Assembly: GCF_000003815.2 (NCBI RefSeq)
Contig: NC_049990.1
Coordinates: 12,123,754 to 12,149,416, forward strand
Reading direction: 5' to 3'
DNA length: 25,663 nucleotides
Source of the DNA: Branchiostoma floridae
Taxonomy: Eukaryota; Chordata; Leptocardii; Amphioxiformes; Branchiostomatidae
Part shown: positions 1 to 13,900 of the stretch, piece by piece
Numbering within the stretch: the first letter of the stretch is position 1
Layout of the letters: every line of letters begins with the position of its first letter
The notes under the pieces: generated by a model
Databases searched by the model: none
Seen by the model: only the letters and a program-made list of their open reading frames with translations
Told to the model about the DNA's origin: nothing
Position numbers and translations under genes: made by a program

Positions 1-3000
1 ACTGCATGGCAGCTGAAGATATCACCTGAAAAAAAAAAAATACATGCACGTTCTATTGCAGCGCCATAGAAAGAACCTACCGGCAATATCAAATTCATAT
101 TAGATGATGCCCATTTTTTAACTTGATTTTGCTTTGAAATTCTTTTATTAGTAGTAGTAGTAGTACAGTACTGAGTAGTACACTGCATTCTGCTACTGCA
201 GTGGTCTGGACACCATGCAGCTGCAATCAGTCTTTTGATCAGGCTTTTAGCCAGGCAGGTGTACGCACCCTGTTAAAAAATAGCACAAATTGTACACCCT
301 TACACTGGGGAGCACATCCTCTGACAAGCATGAAATTCTGATTGACCAGGGATGCTACAGGTCACTTGTGGCCTGTCTGACAGTAAATTTGCTTCATTCC
401 CCCAAAATTGCAACTCAAAATGTGGGAAATGGTGTTTCAGAGAGTTATAAATTTCAAAACTTTCTAAGTGAGGATGTCCCCAGGCCCTCTACAATACTCG
501 CGCCTGCAGCACTCGCCGAGCAGCAAGAAATTTGGACCCCCCCTAATAAAATTCTAGCTAAAAGCCTGCTTTTGATTGTAACCTACTAAATTAAATATCA
601 TGAAGATACATCAACAGCTTCTCGAGTTATGCTCACATACATTCAAAACCATAGCTCTATAGCAAAAACATTACCTTCTTGTTGAAGGTATTAAATGTAA
701 TATACTATGAATAAGACAGCTTCAGTCTAGGATGGTAGGAAGGAAATCAGAGGGTTTTTCTGATGGACATGCCACAGTATATTCTAACAGTGTATCAGTA
801 TGTGGACAGTGTGTGATACATGACCATGTCATTGAAATGAAAGTGGGAAAAGGGGCAACTTATGCTGTTGATACAATTTTACATATCCCTTATATACACA
901 ATATGCTCAAAATATGATTCTTGTTTACATTGAATAACTTACCCATGGCACCAAAGAAGTCATTGCCCAAGAAGGGGAACCCAGGTCGGTTGGCTAAAAC
1001 AATCATACGGAAGTCTGGGTGCATAGCGATGATGTTGGCTTTCCCTGGGTGGGCCTGGGCTGACTTTCCTGTGAAACACACAGAAGGAAACAAGACTTTG
1101 AATATTTGGAGGAAACATCATCAGGAAAGTTCATTTGCTTTAAGCTGCTCACAAACAAGCCCTGTTTAACTTTCTTATTCAACTGAAGAATCAAGATTCA
1201 CCTAGCATACACACCTTCTTTAAAAAAAAGACTTAATTCAGTAAGTAATAGCACAGAAAAATGCAATTTCACAAGATTGTGATTTCGTAAATACATTACA
1301 GATAATGATAGTAGGAACAATTATGAGATATTTGAAAAGTACATTCCAACTGATTTAACATACTAAGCATGTCCTTTTCAGGATGTCACATTGACGTATG
1401 ATATATCTGGAAATAATCCACACTGACAGGCAAAAAATGTTTATCTTATTAGATATTTCCTATTTACTCGAGTCTATCCTCAGACTAGAATTTATAAAAA
1501 ATGTTTGTTAAATTTTCTGCAAGAAAGGCAGCATCAAATTTCTAACTTTCTAAAGTCAGACATTCATGAATTCAAAATACTAAAAGGACTAGCAGCTACA
1601 AGTTGTAACAGTTACCAGGTACTTCTGTGTCATCCAGCAGATCAGGTTCAGTTCTTAAATGTAAAAACAGCTTTCTTGCACAAAACAGCTGACATCTGGT
1701 TAACTTCAATAGCAGGTCACAATTAATGCACACTTGGTCTAAAACTTGGCAGTGAGCCCAAAGCCTGTTGGTGGCCAGCAAAGATAAAAAAGCACTGTTG
1801 ATTGGAAATGTTTACAAAGTGACTGTCAGGAATGTCAATAAAGTGTGAACTACACATTGTATAAGATGATTGTAGAACATGTACAGTGTAGGCTTTAGGG
1901 GAACAGTTTATCTTGGGATACAGAGAACATCAAAAATTTGTTTAAGTTGCTAAAGTTATGAGTTTGGAGAGCTCAAAATACAGCTTATCCTAGAAACTTT
2001 TAAGAAATTGATTGTAAGGAGCTACATCTAACATAATGGAAAAACAGCACTAATATCATAAATTTAAAGAGATTCTAAAGATTAGTAAGTATTGGGCACA
2101 TTACTTAATACACACTATACTTGCATCAATCCAACTTGTAAGACACTAAGATTACTTGAGAGCTTCTGTCAGCTTTAAAGATCAATGGTATCGTGGGATT
2201 CTCGGTCAGGCTCGCGCGGTCGTTCCTGGTCGTCATGATCAAAGTACAACTGGCCCCAGATGATACGCAGGATCGCTTTCAAACTCAGAACCACCAGAAG
2301 CGAGAAAACCGAGACCAGGACGGCTACGCGGATAATGTTGAAGTTGGCAATGATCCCACTCTCCTGTTTGGTCACTGCTTCTAGCTCGGTCGTGTTGGCG
2401 CGTTGAGTCGAGTTATACAATGGATCCAAGCTGCTGGCGTTCCATTCTCCGTCTCGTGATGTGGCGTACAATCCTCCTGGCCATCTCGTGGAGCTACGGT
2501 TCCAACTCATGGTAACATCGTCAACGCAGCACAGAAACAGCCGACGCCATTGTTTCCTACCCACACATCCTTGCGTATTTTTCCTTCCCCTGGTGAGACA
2601 ACTTGTTTCTGATAAAATTCCTGGGCCAACCCACATGAACTCTAAGTAAGAGGGCGAGCTATCAACCTTGGGATAAGCTTGGGAGATAAAGTAAGTGATG
2701 GTAGCTCCCATGGGGTAACACTAAACCCCTACTGACTTTTGTCTGACACTTTTCTGAAGTGTTATTCCCTAATGTGGAGTCTGGAAAATGTCGGGGTGAT
2801 TACTTGGGGAGGGCTGATGGATTTTAAGTGCTTTTAGTGATCTGACCTCAGCTCACATTTGAAAAGTGGGAACTAATGTGTGTGTGACTGACTCGTGCTT
2901 TTAGGAAATTAGACTACATTTTGGGGACAATTAAAATACATTATTAGTCATTATTAGACAAGTGCAGTACCTTGTCAGACAGCCATTTACGACTGACACT

Positions 3001-4909
3001 AACTGTGTAAAGAGAAATTATTCTCAAAGAAGATATCACTCAGTATTATAGAAGATGTTACTCCAGAGAAAATTAGGTTACGTGTAGTGAGCTATGAGAA
3101 TATGCTACATAATATACACCTGCCATTTGCCTATTAAAAGAATAGTTAAAAAATTTTCTTTTTTATTCCAATAAATAGAATCAAAACTATCCTTTATCTG
3201 TGACCTTTCTGTTAGCAATTTATGACTACAACTACATTGCAGGTCTTCAAGCCAACAACTGTAATTATAGGAGTAGGAGTTGCACATGATTAGACACAAT
3301 CTGTTACTACTAATTCCCTTCTTACCTGAGACAATTTTCCTGCCGTCCGCGAGGATCATTTCCCCACTCTCCACCAGTGCCTTTAGTATGCACGTCACGT
3401 TGGTGGGTGCTTTGTCAGCCTCGTCTATTACCAGTATGTGGCCAAGCTTAACTGCACGAACCTACAGGGGGTCAAGGAAAAGTGGTTAAATGCCATGATG
3501 TATTCTGTAGGCCATCATTTCAAAGAACTCTGGTATCTGGCAAGTGTTACCAAATCGAATGCTACATAAGGGGTCCTGATTATGCAAATTTAGCTGATTT
3601 CAATCAATATGTCACAATGAAGTGGACCTAGTCATAATATCATAAGCATGTCACAAATGTATGTGTATTGCCAAATAGCAATTTTTTTATAATTTTTAAT
3701 CAATGTTTTAAAGTATGAGATAATAATTATGATCATTTAGTAGAACATACCAGTGGTGAATCTTCATACACAATGACGCCGTCTTGGACATTTGGCTGTA
3801 GGGTGAGGCTCTGCACTGTGGTATCTCTGAAAATACAAGAGATTGGAATTTATGGGCACAATTTGATGTGAATAACAATACTTTTAATACGAGGGAAACT
3901 ACAACATTGACCTTGAAGTCTCTCTGTGCCTTCTAAATGTATCTAGTCTAAGATTAAAATGAAAAAATACCATGATGTCATAAACAAGCATCAAAACTCC
4001 TTTTATTGGGTGGTAAATTATGAAACAAAGACTAGCTTGGAGCAGTTATTGTTCCTTTCTTAAACACTTACATGACTGTTCACCTGATCCATTGTTCAAA
4101 TTTTTTTTTAAAGTTGTCCTTTAGCAAATGGAAAGATTGATGCACTTCCTAAATTACAAACTCACCTGTGAAGTTGCAAGTACTCTCTTGGTCGGTTCAA
4201 CAGGTACAAGAATCGATCCACAATTTTGTTCTTTCCAACACCCTATAAAATGATTAATGGAGAAACAATATCTGATTCAGATAAAAAATACGCAAAATAT
4301 TGTTAAAGTTTAGTTTTTGTTTAATCTGGATAAGGTCATTGATACAGTAGGTAGGCATTGTTACAATGCTTGTAATACTTGTTGTTTCATCAACCATTCA
4401 GAATGAACAGAAATGTAGCTTTCACACTGTTTGTATATAATGGGATATTCAGTAGAACCTACCTGATTGCCGACAAGCAGGAGATGTTCCCCCAACATGA
4501 AGTCTTTTAGCATGTCCTCCATTATGGAAAGGTGCTGATTCGAAAAGAGCCATATGATAAGTGAGCTGTGACATTCCACAAGACAGCAAGAAAGAAAAAC
4601 ATACTTACTGTGAATCTTAAAATTTAAAGACATTGTTATCTTTTTACTTTAAAAATATGCATTTTCAATGTATTACATATTAATTGCTTCAACTGCTCAT
4701 CTAAAATGCCTCTTTTTCCACCCAATTAATTGTGAAATAAAACCACCACAAAAGTAAATGGATTTACGGTACATGTAAAATGTATCTCAGGTGTGTATTT
4801 ACCTGTGCATTGTCATAGAACAGCACATCAGGCACCTTCATTCTGTTCTCAGGGTCGTACACCTGTGCCGTGGTGGTACCTATCCTCACCTGGCCATCCT
4901 TAACTTCAC
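1..4909 (-). CDS. VWA8: VWA8 exons 20-26: third AAA module, truncated by the window edge
   Basis: Exon 20 (4803-4909) leads in with VKDGQVRIGTTTAQVYDPE. Exon 21 (4463-4534) ends LLLVGNQ and exon 22 (4166-4242) begins GVGKNKIVDRFLYLLNRP; together they form an intact Walker A, again split by an intron as in module 2. Exon 23 (3751-3826) is DTTVQSLTLQPNVQDG. Exon 24 (3326-3461) has a canonical Walker B, HILVIDEADKAP. Exon 25 (943-1068) has MHPDFRMIVLANRPGFPFLG, with the Asn expected of sensor 1. The last exon starts at 25 after a poly-T/CAG acceptor and reads GDIFSCHAV to the window edge. This is the only module here with Walker A, Walker B and sensor 1 all intact. Confidence 0.95.
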
Positions 4910-7900
4910 CTGAAATAAACAGCAACAGTCAGCAACAAGACCAACACAGCAACATTACAACAGATGGTGCTGGTACAATAGGCAACCACCCCATAGGTGT
5001 TGCCAAAATTGTGTAGCTCTGAGATTGTTGATTTCTTTTGGATCAATTTTGAATAACTTCCAAACCTGAAGATAATAATGGATAACAGACTTCATGGAAA
5101 ATATTATTTTATAGACTTAACCTTTCAAGTTAGTCATATCATAAATTACTTAAGGCTACATCACAAAAGACAAAGTTTCTTTTCACTCTTCAAGTAAGCT
5201 GTCTTAAACCCTAAATCCCAGAAGGTAGAATGAGTCCTTAAACTAAAGACTTACATGACAGCATCTTTTCAATGTCCTTTTCCTGGGAGGAACTGGCTTG
5301 GATTCCAGCATCAGACAAAGTTTTCTCAAGTGCTGATCGAGCTAGCTTTGGCAGAAATCTGTGGGGAAAAAATTAGATTAAACCTACTTGCTTGGTTGAG
5401 GAATGCGTTCTTGTAATATAAGTTAGTATTCATTGAAGTGGTACAGGGATACCGCCAAGCAGAATATAGGAAAACTGCAATGTGGTATGATCAAAATGTG
5501 TCATAGTATTTTCATAACACTGTGGTATTGGACAAGTTTTCTAAAATCCACTTATCCTATCGGGCAAGTACATAAAAAATTGACTTGCACGAACTAACTA
5601 ATCATGTTCACTTGCCTGAAATTTCAATGACACATTTTTTACTTCTAGCTATTGATTTCTTTAATATTATTGACTCTACGTCGATGTAGGACAGACATCC
5701 AGTTATAAGATACGCCAAAGAAGTTACTCATTGACAAGTAACAGTGGATATGGTTTTGGAAACGGTCAGACTTTTCAACTGGAATCCACCAGTTTTCGTC
5801 AGGAACTACTTTTTGGCGTATTATCAGACTCTATTTTCTTGTGTTGATCAATGCTTGATGCCATGACAATCTTACTTGCCCAAGTAGGGCATGCTCTTGC
5901 CCGAATGGCATTTGCACTTGCCTTAGACCAATCCGACTAGTGGACTTGTCCAACCATGCACTTATTGTGATGTTCTGAGTGTCACAGCTCCACAAATAGT
6001 ATTCCATGTCTACTGCACAATGTCAAACACTGTGGCCTGAGTACTACACACCTTGATAGACAGGCCTTGTTGACAGCTTCGTTCAGGTTCTCCTGTGGGA
6101 ACTGGGCCGCCCGTCGGGACATGCGCAGGAGTTGTCGTGTGGACAGTGAAGAGGACAGGGACAGTACCTGGGACAAAATATCACACAGCATGTAAAGCGT
6201 TTAAGGAAATATTACATAGCAGTTGTTGCATTTTTAAGAGTATTAAATTGGATCTTGTTCCCTGAAAAAGTCTGGGTGCCTGGCTGAGACATACCCTTAC
6301 CAAAGTGGTCAGTTTTGCTGCATTAATGCCAGATTACACAGTCCTAACAGTGCATTTGGGGCATCAACCCGGCACAAAACTCTCCCACAGGACATTGGGG
6401 GTAATACCAGGTAGATGTTGGGTCCAATTAGCAAAAGCGTACATGGCTGGCACACAGGCTATACCCTGAAGTTTGTACAATTTAATATTGTACCTTTTAA
6501 TTACATTACAATTACATTACAAACGCATAACAGCAAATGATTCCTACAAGTACTACATTTAATATCAAAGGATACCAGAACATTCTCATGATATGATTAT
6601 ACAGTAAGTATTCCTGAAATGATTCTACAATAAGTTTCTGAATTACCGTTGATCCTTCTGTGCACTAAACTGTTAGTGTTACCCTAGTGCATTTGTTATA
6701 TTCTACAACGCAACACGACAGTTAAAAACAAGTACTAGGTCCAGCATTTTGGACAGTAGACAGATATTCTTGCCTTACCGTGTGGTCCCCAGAATCCCTG
6801 AGGTCATGAGTGAGTGTGAGAAGTGGTTCTACTGCAGACTTGGGGGCATTGTGGACCTAGCAATGTAAGAAAACAAGATTTACACTTTGAATTACTGTCA
6901 GTCAAAACTGTTCTTAGAAACCACCAAACCAGCTGACCACTGAGGCCACCTGAGTTAGATTGTCTTGTCGACAATGACTACTAATAAATAGTATTTAATA
7001 CCATGTTGTCAGCCATAAATAGTTGTATCATAACTCAGTATAGGAATCACTATGACCAATGTACATGTATCATGCCTTCTCCCGCTGCCGTGTGTTCATA
7101 ATCTATTAAAGGAAAAAGGCTCTGCAAATCTTAAGTCCCACAGAACTGGTACCACTTTGACTTACAACACTCTGTACAAACACAATTTTGTCACGCATAT
7201 GGTCTGTGTGAGGGTAAAGGAATATCAGAGTAGTATTGTAAGTCTCACAAAAATATAACATATACACATGTACTGGTACTACCACTACCTACCATGCCCT
7301 GTACCACTGCCATCTCCTCAGCCATGGACAGTGGTCTCATGTGATGGTACAGGAACATGGTCAGCAGCTCAGCGCTCAGCCACTGCTGCGTGCTGCTGCC
7401 CACCACCGGAGGCTCAGCCAATCCGACGATACGGAACGAAGGATGGATGGGGAAAATCATCCTGAAAAAAATGATTAAGATGTTAGCAGTGCTATTCCTT
7501 TGTATATCAGCTTTTTACTCTTCTAATTCCATCATACAGTCTGTACTTATAATATATGTCACACATTCTTTCTACTGTAACACATGCTTCAAGAACCTCT
7601 GGAGACACTTGTACATAGTACAGAGTTCAATGTTTTTATGTTGTTATGTTGTGTGTCTTAAACATGTACATTTGTATAGTATGTTTTACTGTGCCTGCAA
7701 TAAAGAATGAAGAAAATACGTACTTATATCATCAATAGTAATAGGCACTGATCCATGGAAAATTTGTCTCCATAATGATAGATAAAATAATACCAATAAA
7801 CCCATAAACATTGAATATGATTAAAGGTTATAACATTTTTCTAGCCTTCTTCAGGGAGCATTGACCCACCCATTTCTGTCATTTGACCATTCAAAAATGA

Positions 7901-10900
7901 GACAACACTAGATGACTAGATATTGCATTGATTACTGTATATACTTCCTACATGAGAGATCTTGTAGGTTTCACTGTTTTACAATCATTGAACATACCTT
8001 TTGGCCATTTCCTCATCAGCTATTTGGTGTTCTGTCTTCACTGCTTCGTATCTGTCATGTCTCAAAAGTCTGGTGCCATCGTGAAGTGTCAATTCACGAT
8101 CATGGACAAGCCTAGTATGAAGCAACACATAAAGGAAGTGTAAGATTGTACAGAAGCTACTCGGATATAGGTGTACTATATTTAATACAGTACAGGGAGA
8201 TGCTGTTCTACACATATATAGGTGTCTGATTAAAAGCTTTAAACTTTCTACAGATTATCTAGTTCGAGTTTTACATGTACATGTAAAGGTCCATTGTAAT
8301 CATTAATGAATTTACCAAACAAAATACCATTGAATTAACTCAATATAAATTGCATTGTTAGGCCACACCAAATTTCTTTGTTGCTTCTTGTATTTGCCAG
8401 TCCATTTTTTTTTTCATTTAAAAAAAAAATAGAAATAAGTCCAGAGAAAAAATACTGGTAGGTTTTGCTATCACAAACCTGTAAATATATCCATTCAGAG
8501 CTACATACACATAATTTCAGTCTAAAAACAATGCCTTTTTTATTCAGAACATTAGTAACAAATCAAAGGAATACATTTATTGTATAAAACGTGCCATTAA
8601 ACTCCTCAGGCTGTTGTTTTTTTGTGTACATCTTCAAGCCAGACCTTTTTAAAAACTTATTTTCATTTTTTTGGTCGGTCCAATTTTTTTCTGAAAAAAT
8701 CCGAGAAGCAACAAATAAATTTGGGGTGGCCTAAAACTGATGCAATAGGTTTTGACTCTTGATCATAGACCATTGTGCATCCATACCTCTGTAAGATGGC
8801 CAGAGTGCCAGGGTTGACCCTATGGATACCGTCCAGTAGTGCTATACTCCCGTCCAGTGCTGCTGTGACCAGTGGTGAGGGTCTCCAGGCTGTGTCACCG
8901 TTGGGGAGGGTGATCCTCTGTTGTAACAAGTCACGAGCTGTCATGTCCTGGAAAAATTCATCAAACATTTGTTTGTTTGTATGTTAGTTTGTTTGTTTGA
9001 ACCTTTACTTATGTGTTGTGTGGTGCAATGTTTGACTTATAAACCAAAGACTCTGGGTTCAAATCCGTTAGTATCATGTCCTGGAAAAAATTCATGAAAC
9101 ATGTGGGGTCGTGTGGTGGGGTGTTTGATTGAATCATTCATAACCCAGAGGTTTTGGTTTCGAATCCGCTGATGTGCCACCAATCTTGTGCACTTGGGAA
9201 AGGCACTTTACACGACTTTCCTCACTTTACTCAGATGAAAATGAGAAGTTCAATATAGTTTTGGTTATGGCCATCCCTCAGAGGATGTTAAATGGAGGTC
9301 CCGTGTTTCAGAAGTGCTACACCTCGAGCATGTTAAAGAACACACCACACTTATCAAAACAAGTAGGGGCCCTTCCCAGAGTGAGCAGATCAAATATATC
9401 TGTCCAGACATGTAACCATTGTAAGAAAATTCTTGTAAAAATATACAGTACCTGATACAGCATTATAGGTTCCACTTCATAACCAAGCATATCTGCAAAT
9501 CTTCTCACTACAACACTCTTTCCACATCCCTGAAAGATAGAGGTTTGATAAAAAAATTGTACATTTCTTCAAGCCTGGATAACTCTACATTGTATGTTTA
9601 CACTTATATTTTAAATTTGGCATAACAATACAAAAGACTGAGCAAGCCTTACAAATGTGGATTTACCTTCAAGTTGTTTGTTCATAAATACTGTCAACTT
9701 GAAGATATGTAACATCGACTATTGTAATTCCACCGGGTGCCATTATACTGCCACCTCAAAACATATGTTACATGTATTTCAGTCCTATAATGAAAAATAC
9801 TGGAAATAAAGATTTTCCTCATTAAAGATGCAAATTAAGTCCAAATTTGCATAATTTGCACTCCATTATGTACATCTCTGCCAAACATACCTATACGCTA
9901 AATATCATAGAAATTCGTCGTTCCTATGTTCCGTTATGCTCCTTGGAAGATTTTGACAAAATTGGCCCTGCAGTTCCAGAGCAAGCCGCTAGGGGGCCCA
10001 AACCTATATACAATTTTCCTTACGTCACAAGCTATCTGCCACCAAGAAAGCAAGACCATAGCATGTTCAGGTCAAAAGATACAAAAAATCGAAGTTCTCC
10101 TGCAGTACCAAGGTCACACACCAGGGGGCCCAAAATCGACATTGACCTTCGTCTTCCAAACACCTACCCACATACCAAGTATCATTACAATCCATCCAGA
10201 GGTTCTAAAGTTATGCTGACCACAAATATGCGGACACACACACAGACACATGAAAAACTATACCTCCATTTTTCATGGTTGTATTAAAAATTTTAGTTAA
10301 GAGGTCTTCCCATGATTGTCTTGAACACTGAATGTTAAATATCGTAATACAATTTGGATATTTAGGTGTTGAAGACAATCTTGAGAAGGCCTCTATAGCA
10401 ACGGTTTTTGAGGTGGCGGTATGATGACACCTGGTGGAATTATGAGACTGTATGTAAATTTGACTTCTCATCTTTGCTTTGTATAAATTATACCTATCTC
10501 AAAACAGTCCTTTTCTGTCTAGTATTCATAGACTTCTAAAAGACAAACTTTGTGATAATGTGAAAATTTCATTGTCAACTATTAGCAAAAAATAAAGAGT
10601 CTATAATATACCTTTGCACCGATGACACAGAAGTCTTTGACAAAGTGGGATTGGACCATATCTGCCAGAAGGTTCTGGTGGTAGGGAGTGTTTACGAAGT
10701 CTGAGGCACTCAAACCAACATCAGTTTCACTTCCTGTGGGCACCTAGGTGAGTATGAGCAGAATATAGTTATTTCTTAAGTTACCAACAAACATGATTGA
10801 CTTTTCATATATCAATATGATAACATTTATTATTTCAGCATATCATATAATATTTACTCTTGCAGCTTTGTAAGTTGTAACTGTAAGCTAATAAATATTC

Positions 10901-13900
10901 AGTAAAACTTTCTTTACAATATCAACAGCAGTTTATCTTTCTTTTTGCCTTTTGCAGTGGCTGCAACATAATATTGTTTCTAAAAATTTATGCATTTTAC
11001 AAACTCTAAAAGAACTAAAAGCAAAACAATACATGAGATTTTATAACTATTGAATAAATTATAAATAGACAGATCCCACAGACATGTCCTCTTCAAAAAC
11101 TTTTATGCAAATCAAAAACAAAATGCAAATATTTGACAAACATGCAGCCACTCTCTCATTGGTGGAACAGCAAATTGGCATAAAATCATTGGTTGAGCAG
11201 TTGATTGTGATTGACAGTCAGAAACATTGTAAGGTATGATTGGATGTTGAATACTCACTTGAAGTTGATACTGTTTCCCGTTGATTTCCATCTCTACCAC
11301 AGCGCCAGACTTGTCCGGTAGTCTGTCCACTCCAACTACTTTCTGTGATAGTCTCTCAGCATCTTTTTCAAACAGTTCGAATTTCTGACAACAAAAAATG
11401 TGCAATTATATACGATTCATATAGAAAGGCAAATAAATGGAAGTTAAACTCCACATGTTACATCATGTTAATAATGTTTGTTACAAATATCATGAATACT
11501 CACCATTGCAAAATTGAAAGCACTCATAATTGTGAAAAATTAAGCTATTGTTGACCGTCATTGTAGGAAAAAATTTATCCATATTAGAGTTATAGTTAAC
11601 TTAATACAGTCATTAACTATTACACACAACTGTAACAGCGGACCTAGAAACTATACTTAGTTTTCTAACTTTACCTTCTTCCTTAACTCTACAACTGAAT
11701 AAAGAATTAGTAGCCAATTTTTTCTGAGGTTCCTTCAGTACACTAAAAGGCTTATTTAGATATACCATTGAAGGGGAGTAAGTACCTTTAATGTATCTTC
11801 CACGGCTGTTCTACCTTCTTTACCCAGAATGACATCGTATGGATAAAGTCTGTGTAACAATCTCTGAGCTGAGGCTTCTGGAAGGGCACTCTGGGAAGAC
11901 AAAAAAAGTCAATGTATATCCCAAAAAATCTTGCAAATTTAGCGATCTATTTAAGTACAAAATCACACTTTACAGTACTAGCAATCAGTTATCATAATCA
12001 TCAAAATAGAGATACCAAAGGCAATCCATTACATGAACAGTCATACATCTAATAAGATTTTTTATTCCCCTTTTGCAAGACCCACAGAGAACCTAGAGTT
12101 ATTTGAATTTCAATTAATTTTGCTAAGTCTTATGATACGAACATTTTGAATGCATTGTTTGCTAAGTCTATAGTAGAACTTACCAGGATTTTAGCAGCAC
12201 TAACAAGGTTATCTGTAGGGAAGTCAGGGAGCCCCAGAGATGACGACTCTTGTGATATCATGGTTGTAGCAAAGGACAACATCAGGGAGGTTCTGGGAGA
12301 AACAGATTGACATGTACAATTTGAATAATGAGATACACAATGAAGCAAAGAGTATCATGAGTATCAGCTGATGTGTTACGCTGAAGGACGGTTATACCAA
12401 ACAGCTTTATACATTCATACAGAATCTAATACAAATGACTGCCAAAGACATTCACATATGAAAAGCAAATTAACTAGATTATGGTAAATATTTCACTCCT
12501 TCTCCCTCCCCATGCAGAAATGGACTGTTCTATACCAACCTTTGCAGACATATGGACCATCCCAAAGTAAATTCAGAATCTACAAGTAGACTATCCCTAC
12601 ATCAATCCACTTCAAAACAGAAATTTAACACATTTGATTCCCCGTGCAACAATGAACTCTTCCATAAATACCCCCATGCTAAATGGACTCTTTCAAGTAA
12701 CCCTCCCCCATTTCTAGTGAGAAAGCTACACCTATGTCTGGTGATTTGGTGGTCACATAATGACAGAGTTGAAATTTAACAAATGGCAGTGAGAAGAAAA
12801 AACACAACCAAGAACAATATATTTCACTCCCATACCTGAGATTGGGAGTGAAATATGCTAAAAGGTAAAATCAATTCTAGAGATTGAATTGGTACAGAAA
12901 GAGCCATACTTGTCAGAAGATATGTTTGGTGCTGCCTCTGTTAGAAGATCCAGGTGGTCCTGAATGCGAAGAGAAACAAACCTTTGATCAGTTCAAAGAT
13001 GTAGGATCTCTCAAAAGTATACATTTAGAAGGCTACATATTTTCCATTTACTCAACAATTCTTACTTTTCACAAACTTTGTTTATTTACATGTTTTTATA
13101 CTTTAAGTTATAGGCATGAGCCCTCTTGTCACAATACACAATGATAAATGTAATTTAAAAAAACACAATGGACAATTGACTTGTTACAGTAATTCGTTAC
13201 AGTTACTGTAATTCTTGAAATATTTGAAGTGCTTTTTTTTGCTGCGTCCCTCCTGCCCAAAGTCATGACACCAGAAAAATAAATGTTTTTGTTTTACACT
13301 GCAAACTTAGAATACAATGTAAAACAAAAGCCATCTTTCCATTTCCACTGCAAAATTGGATCTATGCTAAAATAAAGAAATTTACAGTACCTTGAAGGGA
13401 ATGGGGTTGACATCCCTGGCTTGAAAACGTGATCGTAGCGGTGGGTCGAGAGGGTTCCCCTTGTAGCGTGGAACGGGAAGACCTAAGGCGATCACGCGAA
13501 AACGTTCGTCCACTCTGACAAGCTTCCACGCATCCAACTCCTCTTTCGTGTGATCCTAAAAGAAAGGATTTAAATTATTTTGACATTATTGTACCTTGAA
13601 ATCACAGAACTGTACAATATAGATTATGCACTTATTGCAGATCATTGGTATATAAGTTATAAGCATTGAATCCATTATTTTTCCAGTCAAAATGAAGAAA
13701 TAGTTGATGGCAGAACTTTTTTCTCTTAATCTAACATTTTGTTATCTTAAAAAGACAAAGGGTATAGTAGTCTCATAGACTTTTTTGAGGCTGTAGAGGC
13801 AATAGGTTGTTATCTGCTGTGTTTAGGGCTGAGTATTTGAAGGCATGGCGCATCCCTCTCCTTCCACTGCCTTTTACCACCCCAACCAAAGTTAGGTACC

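Larger units (their letters stand above)
10744..13390 (-). other. Introns between VWA8 exons 7 and 12
   Basis: Mostly AT-rich single-copy-looking sequence. At 12500-12730 there are loosely spaced ATGGACT/ATGAACT motifs separated by C-rich stretches, possibly a decayed minisatellite, and the hairpin at 12819-12856 follows. No other feature is supported. Confidence 0.45.

Noticed and set aside
290-589. 99-codon plus-strand frame starting at TTG
   Set aside because: No ATG start, no homology recognised, antisense to a VWA8 intron.
7357-7710. 117-codon plus-strand frame
   Set aside because: Its first part is antisense to VWA8 exon 16 and the rest is AT-rich intron with no recognisable protein.
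9847-10287. 146-codon plus-strand frame
   Set aside because: It lies wholly inside the inverted-repeat element, overlaps other frames of similar length and shows no protein features.
12884-13144. 86-codon plus-strand frame
   Set aside because: Antisense over VWA8 exon 8, which is supported by phase and homology on the other strand.
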